A stretch of DNA of 34,090 nucleotides, from assembly GCA_036480375.1 (NCBI GenBank), contig JAZGGI010000017.1, positions 1 through 34,090 on the forward strand, given 5' to 3'. The stretch is from Candidatus Zixiibacteriota bacterium. Its GTDB lineage: Bacteria > Zixibacteria > MSB-5A5 > GN15 > JAAZOE01. The notes beneath the pieces were generated by a model that saw nothing but the letters and a program-made list of their open reading frames with translations, had not been told where the DNA came from and made no database searches. Positions 13,783-22,906 of this stretch are shown in pieces. Every line of letters starts with the position of its first letter. The stretch's first letter is position 1. Position numbers and translations under genes: made by a program.

Positions 13783-14344
13783 ATCTTTAGCTTCGAAATT
13801 AAGTCTGGCTCGCGCCTCATCCCAAACAATATTACGTCCGTTATCGTTGCCGCTTGACATTCGGGACAAATCGCTATTGGTTTTACTGCCTGCAATTCAA
13901 CGCGATTTGATGATTGTAAAACAAGTATTGCCCGAGATTCAGGCTTATTTTGGAGATAAAAACGTTCATCTTCTGGCCAGTCCTGATACCCAGGTCCAAT
14001 CTATTTTTCCTTCCAAAGGATTTAATATTCTCTCCCCCGGAAAATCGGATACCAACTGGTGTAATCTGCCCTCCGCTTCGTTTATCGAAAAGTTAGGAAG
14101 TTATAATTTTGATTACATTTTCGAAACCAATCTTGAGGAAAATCGTTTTGCGGCTAAGATACTTCTCGGATTTCCGCGGGCGATCCGATTTGGGGCCAAT
14201 GGGCGGCTGGGATTGCCTTATTTGAATCTGGAAGTAAAAACCAAGTATTTGAGAGATCGCCGTTTAATATATCATTCGATACTTGAAGTCGTCGCCAATC
14301 TAACCAAAACCCCTCAACCGATTAGTAAAGTCAGTAAGGAGTAA
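13772..14344 (+). CDS. Short glycosyltransferase-9-like (heptosyltransferase N-domain-like) protein
   Basis: A 190-residue protein starting 11 bases inside the RodZ-like gene. The segments SLLVLLPAIQRDLMIVKQVLPEIQ, NVHLLASPDTQVQSIF, FDYIFETN and FAAKILLGFPRAIRFGA follow the N-terminal Rossmann half of ADP-heptose:LPS heptosyltransferases (GT9). The C-terminal nucleotide-sugar domain is missing; GT9 enzymes are about 330-350 residues. It could be a half-length remnant, a stand-alone domain with a new role, or unrelated. Tight packing between rodZ-like and smc (two bases to the latter) suggests it is maintained. No frameshift is evident, because the following DNA is smc. Confidence 0.6.
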   Translation: MGIKSLASKLSLARASSQTILRPLSLPLDIRDKSLLVLLPAIQRDLMIVKQVLPEIQAYFGDKNVHLLASPDTQVQSIFPSKGFNILSPGKSDTNWCNLPSASFIEKLGSYNFDYIFETNLEENRFAAKILLGFPRAIRFGANGRLGLPYLNLEVKTKYLRDRRLIYHSILEVVANLTKTPQPISKVSKE

Positions 14345-14346
14345 TT

Positions 14347-17300
14347 GTGCATTTAAAGAAATTGGAATTAGTCGGTTTTAAGTCATTTCCCGAAAAAACG
14401 CAGTTTTTATTCAACCGGGGAATGACCTCAATCGTTGGCCCCAATGGATGCGGTAAATCGAATTTATTAGATGCCTTGAGGTGGGTTTTGGGCGAGCAAA
14501 AGACATCCCTTCTGCGCGGAACGAAAATGGAGGAAGTCATTTTTGCCGGCACGCGCGCTTTGAAACCGCTTGGGATGGCTGAAGTATCGCTGCAAATCGA
14601 AAATAAAGACGGCATGCTGCCGACTGAATACAGCGAGATATTGGTAACACGCCGTTTATTCAGATCGGGTGAATCCGAATATTTAATCAACAAGACTCCC
14701 TGCCGCTTAAAAGATATCACCGATCTCTTCGCTGATACCGGTATCGGGGCTCACGCCTATGCTATCATTCAGCAGGAAATGGTTGACGCCATCCTCTCGG
14801 ATAAAACCGAGGAACGTCGATTTTTATTCGAGGAGGCGGCAGGTATTACACGCTACAAGCATCGCAAAAGAGCGGCTGAACGCAAACTGGCCGCGACGGA
14901 GCAGGATCTTGTTCGCCTGCAGGATATTTTATCCGAAGTTACTACTCGAGTACGATCGCTAAAACGTCAGGTTAATAAAGCCCGGCGATATAAAGAAGTC
15001 TCTGAAGAATTGAAGGGATGGGATCTCTATAATGCCAAATCACGCTTTGATCAATTAACGGATAAGAGCAAAGAATTGGCGGTTCGTATCAAAACCCTCA
15101 GCGATAAAAAAATGGGGATTGAAGCGAAGCTTGACGGCCAGTTCGCGGATATTGAAAACCGGCATACGATGCTGACCGAACTCGAGTCGGAGTTGTCCGA
15201 AATCGGCGGAGAGGTATTTAATTTGTCGGAAAAGGCGCATCAACTGGAAACTGAAATTTCGGTCAAGCGCGAGAAGAAAGAAAATCTGGAAAAATCAGTT
15301 CTGCAAAACCGAAGTGATATCGAAGGACTGCAAAAGAGAAGCGATGTCATTCGCAAAGAAAAAGCGAAAGCCCTGACCGACCTTCAAAATCATGAAAGCG
15401 AATTAAATAACCTCTCTTCCGAATTGGAAAAGGCGACGGCAATCCAGAAACAGGCGGATGAGGAATACCTGAGATACAGATCGTTCGCCGAAGACGATAA
15501 TACCATGCTGGTTAATATTGAGGGACGTTTGTCCTCGGGAAAAGCGGATTCGGCCAATATCGAACAGCAAATCGATGAGTTAAACAAAGAACTCGAAAGA
15601 AACAGCGAAAAGAAAAACAATCTTATCGGAGAGAAAAAACATCGCCGGGAAGAAATCGCCTCTACTCAGAGTAGAATTGAGGCGGTGCGAACTGAAATTG
15701 AATCTGATGAACAAAATATCGAAAGAGAAGAAAAATCGCTGGAGCAAACGATAGATTCCGCCGACCGTCTGCGAGATCATCTGGCCGAGGCATCCTCGAA
15801 CTTTGAAGCCACTCAGGCCCGCAAAAAACTAATGACTGAAATGATCGAGCATTATGAGGGTTTCGCCGGAGGTGTCGTGGCGATCTTTGAGGTTGCCGGA
15901 CGCTGGCTCGATATTACCGGTACGGTCGCTGATTATATTCACCCTCAACCGCGATATAGGGCCGCTATCGACGCCGCGCTGGGAGAAATGGCTCAGTATA
16001 TTTTATGCTCTGATTATGAAACCGCTCAGGAAGCGATTTCATATTTGCGCGAAAAGAAGGCGGGCAAAGCGACCTTCCTGATGACGCAGAGATTGAAGGA
16101 CTCGGGGACGCGTCCCGAATTAACTGCCGATGATAAAATCATTGACTGGGCCGACAATCTCGTGAAATGCGATGAGCGATATGGCGGCGTACCCGGTGCT
16201 CTTCTGGGAAGAACGGTAATTTGCGAGGATGGGATTGCCGCCCAGGAAATGCTCGATAAAATGCCCGATGGATACCGAATCGTTACGGTTAGCGGCCAGG
16301 TGTTTACCAATGATGGATATATTTCCGGAGGCGTATCGGAAGAGATGTCTCTTATCGGAAGAAAAGATGAGATTGAGGCGCTGGATAAAAAGCTGAAAGA
16401 GCTGGAAAATCGTACGCGCCAGATACGCAACAAACAGGCGGAAGTAACGTTGTCCGTCGGTGAAAGCCGCCAGACTATTTCGCGATTGAATAACAATCTT
16501 GCGGAAGATAAAGATAATCTTTCTGAATTAATTTCGAGGCTGAAAGAGGAACAATTCAAAATCAATGCCGCCGAGGAAATCATTACCAGCATTGACCAGC
16601 AAGTGAATCTAATATCTGAAAAGCTTGAGCAATTGAAACGTCGCCAGTATACATTGGCGCTCGATTTTAACCAGCTTGATAAAGAAAAAGAGAATATTAC
16701 TTCGCTGGTACAGGATAAAAAGCAAAAGTCGTCCGAACTTGAGGCCGCCGCTTCCGCCGCTGAAGCCGAAGTCAATCGCGTACATATGGCAAAAATCGAA
16801 CTGGAGAGTAAACGAACCCACATACAATCTCAGATCGAATATTATGAGGAAATGCTCAAGGACATCTCCGGCAACATTACTCAAAAAGAAGATTTAATCG
16901 AGCAATCTGAAAAAGAAATTGAAGATTTGACGGCGGATTTCGCTCACGGAGAAACGAATCTCAAGAAAGCGTTTGATAGACGGCAGGAACAAACCCAGAG
17001 ACAAAATGCCAGGCGTCTGGAACGAGATGAACTCAGTGATCAGTTGGATAATATCGAACAAGCGGTAAAAGCCCATCGTTCCGAAAGAGATTCTATATCA
17101 GATGAAATACATACGGCGCAAATTAGTGAGACCGAACTTACGTCTCGGCTGGAGCAGATTGAAGATCGAATGCGTGACGAATATTCAATTGATATCAGTC
17201 AACTGGAAATCGAATCGCCAAACGCTGAAATGAACGAAGAAGAAGCGGCTGCGCATGTTGAAGAATTAAGAGGAAATTTACGAAAGATGGGCATCGTTAA

Positions 17301-17949
17301 TATGCTGGCCCTGGAGGAATTTGAAGATCAGAAACAGCGTCAGGAATTTCTTGCCAGGCAGCTCGATGATTTGATTTCAGCCAAGTCAACTCTCAATTCG
17401 ACAATCCAGAAGATCAATCAAACCGCCAAGGCGATGTTTCTGGAAACGATTAATAAGGCTCGCGATAATTTCAAACAAATGTATCAGGAACTATTCACCG
17501 GCGGTGAAGCTGATGTTATTCTGGAAGATGAATCGGATCCCCTCGAATCCCGGATAGAGATTATGTCGCGTCCGAGAGGGAAAAAGCCTCTGACAATTTC
17601 CCAGTTATCGGGCGGTGAAAGAGCTTTAACGGCCATATCGCTTCTTTTCGCCCTGTATATGGTCAAACCGTCCCCATTCTGTTTCCTTGATGAAATTGAC
17701 GCCCCGCTGGACGATGTTAACATCGGACGGTTTTTAAAAATCGTCAAAAAATTCTCTCAGCAAACGCAATTTATAATTATCACTCATAATAAAATATCGA
17801 TGGAAGCGGCGGATACGCTTTACGGCGTGACGATGGAAGAACCGGGTGTGAGTAAAGTGGTCGCGGTACGATTCAAAAAAGATTCCGAGGATGATGAGAC
17901 CTTCTTTGAACTTCACTACGCCGATGAAGACGCAGCTCAGGCAGGTTAA
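14347..17949 (+). CDS. smc: Chromosome segregation ATPase SMC
   Basis: A 1200-residue protein starting at GTG 14347, six bases after AAGGAG. The N-terminal head carries Walker A GPNGCGKS (residues 31-38). Long coiled coils (about 170-500 and 670-1010) flank the hinge (about 504-655; GGVVAIFEVAGRWLDITGTVADYI). The C-terminal head has the ABC signature LSGGERAL (about 1085) and Walker B FCFLDEIDAPLDD (about 1111). The length matches bacterial SMC. It compacts and helps separate replicated chromosomes together with ScpA/ScpB, which are not in this window. It is followed directly by ftsY with a one-base overlap (TAATG), a common smc-ftsY arrangement. Confidence 0.98.
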   Translation: MHLKKLELVGFKSFPEKTQFLFNRGMTSIVGPNGCGKSNLLDALRWVLGEQKTSLLRGTKMEEVIFAGTRALKPLGMAEVSLQIENKDGMLPTEYSEILVTRRLFRSGESEYLINKTPCRLKDITDLFADTGIGAHAYAIIQQEMVDAILSDKTEERRFLFEEAAGITRYKHRKRAAERKLAATEQDLVRLQDILSEVTTRVRSLKRQVNKARRYKEVSEELKGWDLYNAKSRFDQLTDKSKELAVRIKTLSDKKMGIEAKLDGQFADIENRHTMLTELESELSEIGGEVFNLSEKAHQLETEISVKREKKENLEKSVLQNRSDIEGLQKRSDVIRKEKAKALTDLQNHESELNNLSSELEKATAIQKQADEEYLRYRSFAEDDNTMLVNIEGRLSSGKADSANIEQQIDELNKELERNSEKKNNLIGEKKHRREEIASTQSRIEAVRTEIESDEQNIEREEKSLEQTIDSADRLRDHLAEASSNFEATQARKKLMTEMIEHYEGFAGGVVAIFEVAGRWLDITGTVADYIHPQPRYRAAIDAALGEMAQYILCSDYETAQEAISYLREKKAGKATFLMTQRLKDSGTRPELTADDKIIDWADNLVKCDERYGGVPGALLGRTVICEDGIAAQEMLDKMPDGYRIVTVSGQVFTNDGYISGGVSEEMSLIGRKDEIEALDKKLKELENRTRQIRNKQAEVTLSVGESRQTISRLNNNLAEDKDNLSELISRLKEEQFKINAAEEIITSIDQQVNLISEKLEQLKRRQYTLALDFNQLDKEKENITSLVQDKKQKSSELEAAASAAEAEVNRVHMAKIELESKRTHIQSQIEYYEEMLKDISGNITQKEDLIEQSEKEIEDLTADFAHGETNLKKAFDRRQEQTQRQNARRLERDELSDQLDNIEQAVKAHRSERDSISDEIHTAQISETELTSRLEQIEDRMRDEYSIDISQLEIESPNAEMNEEEAAAHVEELRGNLRKMGIVNMLALEEFEDQKQRQEFLARQLDDLISAKSTLNSTIQKINQTAKAMFLETINKARDNFKQMYQELFTGGEADVILEDESDPLESRIEIMSRPRGKKPLTISQLSGGERALTAISLLFALYMVKPSPFCFLDEIDAPLDDVNIGRFLKIVKKFSQQTQFIIITHNKISMEAADTLYGVTMEEPGVSKVVAVRFKKDSEDDETFFELHYADEDAAQAG

Positions 17950-18866
17950 TGCGCAATTTCCTGAAGAATTTTAAACAAGGACTGGCCAAAACCAAAGAAA
18001 ACATTGTCGGAAAAGTCCGGCAAGCGGTTGGTGTGGCCGCCAAAGTTGACGATGATCTCCTCGATGAAATAGAGGAAATTCTCATCCAGGGTGATGTCGG
18101 CGTTTCGGCCAGTATGAAAATAATCGAGAATCTGAAAGAACAGGTTGCCCGGCAAAATATTAAAGAGACAGATGAAATTCTTGGAGCTTTGAAATCCGAA
18201 ATTGCCGCAATCTTAAAAACGGATCGCGATCCACTGGCTCTATGTGATACTAAACCGACTGTATGGCTGATAATGGGTGTCAATGGCACGGGTAAAACGA
18301 CATCGGTCGGAAAACTTGCCCGGTTTTTCTCGCAAAACGGCAAGAGCGTTATGATCGCGGCCTGCGATACTTTTCGCGCCGCGGCTATTGATCAATTGGC
18401 GATATGGGCCGATAGGTCGGGAGTCGATTTTGTTCCGGCCAAGGATGGCAGCGACCCGGCTGCCGTTGCTTTTGACGCGGCCTCATCGGCCAGGGCCAAA
18501 AACACTGATATTCTTTTGATTGATACGGCGGGCAGATTGCATACTAAAGCCCATCTAATGGAAGAATTGACAAAAATCAGACGGGTATTATTGAAAGTCG
18601 TCCCGGAAGAAAACATTAAGCCCAAGCTGGTTCTTGACGGTACAACCGGACAAAACGCATTGTCTCAGGTAAAAGTCTTTACCGATTCGGTAGGATCATG
18701 CGATGGACTGCTCGTTACGAAACTTGACGGTACGGCCAAAGGCGGAGTTGTCATCGCGATTGCCGAAGAGATGTCGGTCCCGATTGATTTTATCGGCCTC
18801 GGCGAACAGATAGATGATTTGAAACCGTTCGATCCCGAATCCTACGTCGAAGCGTTATTCGAATAA
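17949..18866 (+). CDS. ftsY: Signal recognition particle receptor FtsY
   Basis: A 305-residue SRP GTPase. The NG domain follows a short basic N-terminus with no long acidic A domain. GTPase motifs in order: G1 GVNGTGKTT (110-118), DTFRAAAIDQL (insertion box), G3 DTAGRLHTK, and G4 TKLDGTAKGG. The C-terminus is GLGEQIDDLKPFDPESYVEALF, the standard FtsY ending. It docks SRP-ribosome complexes at the inner membrane. It is the last gene of the dtd-ftsY run and converges with a lipoprotein gene 15 bases away, leaving no room for a separate terminator. Confidence 0.97.
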   Translation: MRNFLKNFKQGLAKTKENIVGKVRQAVGVAAKVDDDLLDEIEEILIQGDVGVSASMKIIENLKEQVARQNIKETDEILGALKSEIAAILKTDRDPLALCDTKPTVWLIMGVNGTGKTTSVGKLARFFSQNGKSVMIAACDTFRAAAIDQLAIWADRSGVDFVPAKDGSDPAAVAFDAASSARAKNTDILLIDTAGRLHTKAHLMEELTKIRRVLLKVVPEENIKPKLVLDGTTGQNALSQVKVFTDSVGSCDGLLVTKLDGTAKGGVVIAIAEEMSVPIDFIGLGEQIDDLKPFDPESYVEALFE

Positions 18867-18881
18867 ATTCGCATTATCAAA

Positions 18882-19676
18882 CTAAAGTCCGAAATCAATA
18901 TCCAAATCCATATCCCCGGTTATGCCATCCCTTGTCGCCGCCGCCATCAGTATTATAAAAGTGACGTCTACCGCCAATCCCAAACCCAACCCCCACCATT
19001 TGGCATTGCGGCCATTGTTGATTTCGAGACTGGTTATTTCATCAATGCCAGCGTTCATAATTCGGATAGAATCTTTAACGCATATTTCTGAACGCAGTGG
19101 CAAACTTCCGGCAACTGCCATATTCCAGATACAGGAACGATTGATGTCGGTGCTTTTTTCTCCGTCATAGTTTTTTATGTCATATAAAAAGTATTTTTGC
19201 GAATTTTCTTTCTGACTCGTGCCAATCGCATAGCAATATAAATCGGGATTGTGGAAAATAATCCGAGATGTATCACGAGGATCAAGAGCTGTCACAAACA
19301 GATCAAAGCCCATGAATTTATCCTTAATAGTGGCTCCCGATTTAAGCGTAATGGAAACTTCTTCATTAAAAACCGGCATTCGGCAGGAATCTTCGAGTTG
19401 ACTAATCCAATCAACATACTTTTCCTGATATTCATTTTCATCGGATACCATAACACCCCGGTATGAACCGCTTAGTGACATGCCATTATCAAGGTGAGCG
19501 ATTACCTGGTCGCCCGGCTTAATGGTATTGGCCGCCCAGATTGGGATCTTCTTTGTTTTTGGTTTATGAGAATCGATTGCTGCGCCGACGCCCAATCCTA
19601 TCAAACTGCATCCGCTCATTAATGGAATTAACGCAAGCAATAATCCAAGGCAAAATAATCTTGTATGTTCTTTCAT
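18882..19676 (-). CDS. Lipoprotein, small paralog of the 649-residue neighbour
   Basis: The start is taken at ATG 19676 (GAGGG about eight bases upstream). The frame is open to 19727, but that extension lies inside the previous gene. The 264-residue product has a lipobox (LMSGC). It matches the first 235 residues of the gene at 19681-21630 segment by segment: GLGVGAAIDSHKP, IKPGDQVIAHLDNGMSLSG, LKSGATIKDKFMGFDL, NPDLYCYAI, IDEITSLEINNGRNAKW and a hydrophobic GLGLGLAVDVTFIILMAA near the end. The 'DxxSLSGxxxG ... DEIxSxEI' layout resembles a small Sm/SH3-like barrel followed by a Gly-rich membrane-associated segment. It is the last gene of a five-gene run, four bases after its paralog. Function is unknown. 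Confidence 0.8.
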   Translation of the reverse strand: MKEHTRLFCLGLLLALIPLMSGCSLIGLGVGAAIDSHKPKTKKIPIWAANTIKPGDQVIAHLDNGMSLSGSYRGVMVSDENEYQEKYVDWISQLEDSCRMPVFNEEVSITLKSGATIKDKFMGFDLFVTALDPRDTSRIIFHNPDLYCYAIGTSQKENSQKYFLYDIKNYDGEKSTDINRSCIWNMAVAGSLPLRSEICVKDSIRIMNAGIDEITSLEINNGRNAKWWGLGLGLAVDVTFIILMAAATRDGITGDMDLDIDFGL

Positions 19677-19680
19677 TTTT

Positions 19681-21630
19681 CTAACCCTCATCTTTCTCTT
19701 CAATGGTGTTTTTATGCAAAAGGGCATTTTGGAGATACTTATTCAACAGCCGCAGTGAATACTTTCCAAAAGCGCCTTTTTCATTTAGCATATTGGAAAT
19801 AAGTTCTCTACTGGGTTCACCCTGACCACTCACCTTAATATTGTAGTATCCGTTTGTTTTTAATAAAATGGATCGTGATTTTCCCTCGGGAAGCGGCCAA
19901 GCATCAAAAACAATCTCGGCCCTGTCGTCGTTGGTCGGCATATGATAATACTTCTTATCCTTATGAAGAAGAAGCTCGGTAATATCGTTACCGTCTTGGT
20001 CAACGGCACTTCGAGGACGAAACTCAATCGGTGTATAAGGTTCATAATCGGAAAAATCGACTCCGACTGAGTTTACCGCCCAAATACCAACCGTGGATTC
20101 CAGCTTAATTTTGAGATTATCTCCTGAAATGTTTTCAAGATTAATTGGGATGGCTACTTCTTTGTTAACCGCTATACCGACGTCAGGAATGAAATCATGC
20201 GTACGCCATGTTGTTCCGTCCCAGATATCGAATTGGAGCATCGTTTCGCGGCGCACGGCCCCATAGAATTGATTTCGGGCATCCTGCGAAGTATTTATAG
20301 TCTCATACCACTCATCAATTTGATGACCGTGAAGGCTCAAAAACTTTCCCAGAAGATGACCGCTCCAATAAGTATTTCTCAGGCTGAAAACCATGGTGGC
20401 TTCGGTTATGTTATCCGGCTTGTTGAATTCACAAATAATTCCATTACGAATCTGACTATCATCATCCGGATCGAAATTAAAGGGACTGCTAATCCACATT
20501 TTTTCATCATCGGTTTCAATCATGGATAACACTTCGTTTCCACCGAAATCAACCGCGCTTATCGGAGGCTGTGGATTATTAATTATGGATATATAACCGT
20601 CGTACGATGGTATCGCTTGTTGTCCCTCATCACAATCAATAATATACAGCATCATCTGGTCAATATGCTGGGTTTCGTCTAATTCGTTGGTTACGCGTAT
20701 TCGATATTGCCCTTCAACCTCACGCAAAAACCGTAAATTATCCCAATCGTCTCTTTGAGCAGTTTCAAATATTGCTGTCGCCAGGGGTTCAGAATCAATC
20801 CTGTAATCAACGCCGTCATAGCTATAGACAAAAGGACAGGACATTACTCCATCCCCGGAAGTTTCAATAGTAGCTCCCGAACCCATACCGTCCCAGGTCG
20901 CAGCGATAAGAATCACTGCCGTAACATCGACCAGAAAGCCGATTCCCATTCCATACCATTTGGCGTTTTTACTTCTGGGAATATCAATACTTTGGATTTC
21001 ATCGAGAGGTGTTGAATAGACATTATTACCGTCACGAATGGTAATGCTCGATAAGAGCGGCAAGCGATTGCTAAAAGCCGCCGAGGTAAAGTTAGCGCCG
21101 GGAATAGATTTACCATTTGGATCGACAAGACTGTCAATTTCTCTAATGAATAACTTGGTTGTAGCAGAGTCTGAAATATTTTGTACGACCAGACAATACA
21201 AATCCGGATATCTTGATTGGGGATTCTCCCCTTTCGGAATTTTCATAGATGTATAGAGAATGTCAAAGCCAAGAAATCTTTTCTTTAGATTATGACCTGA
21301 TTTTAAATATATATCGAAAACTTCATTCAGTTCTGGAAGAAGGAGAGTATCTTCGTGGTCGGCTTTGAGCCGCTCAATTTTCTTTCCATAATCACTCGTC
21401 CGTTCAGATGACAATCCCATGAATTCGCCACTCAATGAATCTCCCCGCATGAGATACAATTTCATATAACTGCCCGGTTTCACTGCATGCAAATCCCAAC
21501 CCGGAATTGAGCGGTAATCGGGCTTACCAGCATCAACGACCGCGCCAATACCCAGCCCCAATATGGTGCATCCATAGAGAGTAACGGCTATAATTGCTAT
21601 CGCTGATATAATTTTTATAAAGGTCAACAT
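19681..21630 (-). CDS. Large lipoprotein with duplicated N-domain and CPFVYSYDG domain
   Basis: A 649-residue protein with ribosome site AGGAG and lipobox LYGC (Cys21). Residues about 21-245 are paralogous to the neighbour at 18882-19676, ending in a hydrophobic stretch (GMGIGFLVDVTAVILIAA). From about 262 a second part begins with CPFVYSYDGVDYRIDSEPLATAIFE and continues RVTNELDETQHIDQMMLYIID. I have seen this wording in other uncharacterised envelope proteins of FCB and planctomycete-like bacteria but cannot name it. The remaining 330 residues are beta-rich. The C-terminus is charged and helical. It is likely anchored in the membrane facing the periplasm or surface. It is the fourth gene of the run downstream of the sigma-54-type promoter. 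Confidence 0.85.
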   Translation of the reverse strand: MLTFIKIISAIAIIAVTLYGCTILGLGIGAVVDAGKPDYRSIPGWDLHAVKPGSYMKLYLMRGDSLSGEFMGLSSERTSDYGKKIERLKADHEDTLLLPELNEVFDIYLKSGHNLKKRFLGFDILYTSMKIPKGENPQSRYPDLYCLVVQNISDSATTKLFIREIDSLVDPNGKSIPGANFTSAAFSNRLPLLSSITIRDGNNVYSTPLDEIQSIDIPRSKNAKWYGMGIGFLVDVTAVILIAATWDGMGSGATIETSGDGVMSCPFVYSYDGVDYRIDSEPLATAIFETAQRDDWDNLRFLREVEGQYRIRVTNELDETQHIDQMMLYIIDCDEGQQAIPSYDGYISIINNPQPPISAVDFGGNEVLSMIETDDEKMWISSPFNFDPDDDSQIRNGIICEFNKPDNITEATMVFSLRNTYWSGHLLGKFLSLHGHQIDEWYETINTSQDARNQFYGAVRRETMLQFDIWDGTTWRTHDFIPDVGIAVNKEVAIPINLENISGDNLKIKLESTVGIWAVNSVGVDFSDYEPYTPIEFRPRSAVDQDGNDITELLLHKDKKYYHMPTNDDRAEIVFDAWPLPEGKSRSILLKTNGYYNIKVSGQGEPSRELISNMLNEKGAFGKYSLRLLNKYLQNALLHKNTIEEKDEG

Positions 21631-21649
21631 GACTATTACTCCTTTATTA

Positions 21650-22204
21650 TCACTTCTTATTATCGCATTCCAATGTCCGTGAGGTGTGAAACAACATAGG
21701 TAAAAAGATTCCGGCCAGGGTTCCTGCCGCGGCGCCTATCCATTGACCGTGAGTATATGCCTTCGGTCTTTTGAAGGGAAACAAGGCGTAATCATATCCG
21801 GGATCGATAGCCATTTCAATCAATTGTCCGGCGGCTCCTCCAAGAAAAAATCCGACCACTACATGGGCCGGATGCGTTCTTCCCTTACGGTAATATTCAA
21901 TTTTGATAATCCGATCTCCTTCAATTGTCTGGCTGGAGATAGTTGTTTGAGAATATGAATCAATAAATGGAGTCGTATTTTCGATTACATCGGTACGAAA
22001 AATCATCAATAGAGAATTTTCCGAACTGACCGACATAAGCCGGCCGGAATGCTCAAGACTATCGCGCGTGTATATCTTCACCCTTTTGTCAAGACCGATA
22101 ATCTTTTGTACGCTGTCGAGACAATTCGATGTGAATTGAGCCTTTACCGCTCCGGGTAATGATAAAATGATTGCTACTCCAGGTATTATAATAATCCTTA
22201 ACAT
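21650..22204 (-). CDS. Envelope protein with small beta-barrel-like and Gly-rich membrane segments
   Basis: A 184-residue protein with AGGAGG upstream of ATG 22204 and a signal peptide (about 1-22, ending VKAQ). The segment RVKIYTRDSLEHSGRLMSVSSENSLLMIF followed by GDRIIKIEYYRKG has the layout of the Sm/SH3-like part of the two downstream lipoproteins ('DSLSG...', 'DEIxSI...'), and two Gly-rich hydrophobic stretches follow (VVVGFFLGGAAGQLIEM and WIGAAAGTLAGIFLPML). It is therefore probably a shorter member of the same architecture, though similarity at the residue level is weak. The gap to the next gene is 19 bases. Confidence 0.8.
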   Translation of the reverse strand: MLRIIIIPGVAIILSLPGAVKAQFTSNCLDSVQKIIGLDKRVKIYTRDSLEHSGRLMSVSSENSLLMIFRTDVIENTTPFIDSYSQTTISSQTIEGDRIIKIEYYRKGRTHPAHVVVGFFLGGAAGQLIEMAIDPGYDYALFPFKRPKAYTHGQWIGAAAGTLAGIFLPMLFHTSRTLECDNKK

Positions 22205-22245
22205 AAGCCTATCCTCCTCTACTCAGTCAAAAAATAATTATATTA

Positions 22246-22833
22246 TTAAAAAGTCAACGTCACATTCAAACCCGGCGTATTGGCATTGGCGAAATAGGTC
22301 GGATGGATTGACAAATTATGCGACGCATGAGATTTATTGTATGAATCAACTGATTTGCCTGCTTTGGCGATATCGGCAACGGTGCTGCCGAGGCAGGCAA
22401 TTCCTCCCAATAAAAATAGTCCTCCCCCACCGCTGTTATCATCGCCAAAAATATCAATCGTACTCAATCCATATACTGCTAATCCGGCTGAAAATACTCT
22501 GATTCCGATTCCACCTATTGCCCGCGAATTGTTTTCAGCGTAGAAATGGCCTAATGAAGGACCTATGAACAGCCCCAGTCCCATAATGGATAACCCGGCG
22601 ACATTATTTGCCGCTCCAACTTCTTTACCGTGACCAAGAAATGGAATTCCGGCAGCAATAGGTAAAACCGTTCCCAAAAAAGAAAGCTGAATAGCTTTGC
22701 TACGTGATTTCTCTTCTATGATTTCATAGGGATCATTCTGAGCATTGCAATAGGCGCCCATTAGAATCACAAGCGCCAAAAAGAGTGAGGCTGTCTTTGA
22801 TTGAGCTTTTATATTAAGAATCGATTTCATCAT
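22246..22833 (-). CDS. Small Gly-rich membrane-associated protein
   Basis: The frame is open further upstream, but the credible start is ATG 22833 or 22830 just after AGGTGG, giving 194-195 residues with a signal peptide (about 12-32, ending CNAQ). The mature part is hydrophobic and Gly-rich: FLGTVLPIAAGIPFLG, GLSIMGLGLFIGPSLGHFYA, and GGGGLFLLGGIACLGSTVADIAKA. It ends LNVTLTF. The pattern is that of small uncharacterised FCB envelope proteins with two or three hydrophobic hairpins (DUF5683-like). No function is assigned. The ribosome site is inside a hairpin (22837-22853), so translation may be controlled. Confidence 0.75.
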   Translation of the reverse strand: MMKSILNIKAQSKTASLFLALVILMGAYCNAQNDPYEIIEEKSRSKAIQLSFLGTVLPIAAGIPFLGHGKEVGAANNVAGLSIMGLGLFIGPSLGHFYAENNSRAIGGIGIRVFSAGLAVYGLSTIDIFGDDNSGGGGLFLLGGIACLGSTVADIAKAGKSVDSYNKSHASHNLSIHPTYFANANTPGLNVTLTF

Positions 22834-22836
22834 CCA

Positions 22837-22877
22837 CCTGCCTTTCGGGCAGGCCGTCGATATTTCAATCGACGGCC
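22837..22877 (-). promoter_or_regulatory. Two overlapping hairpins covering a ribosome-binding site
   Basis: On the minus strand GGCCGTCGAT (22877-22868) pairs with ATCGACGGCC (22861-22852), ten perfect pairs. CCTGCC (22853-22848) pairs with GGCAGG (22842-22837). The two stems share two bases. The second stem contains the AGG of the AGGTGG ribosome site for the gene starting at 22833/22830. It may act as a partial terminator after the lipoprotein gene or as a translational switch; no T-run follows. Confidence 0.5.
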
Positions 22878-22906
22878 ATTTGTCAGGATTCCCCCGAGCC
22901 ATCCCC

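Noticed and set aside
16026-16823. 265-codon minus-strand ORF inside smc
   Set aside because: Ser/Phe-rich composition typical of the complement of a coiled-coil gene; smc is certain on the other strand.
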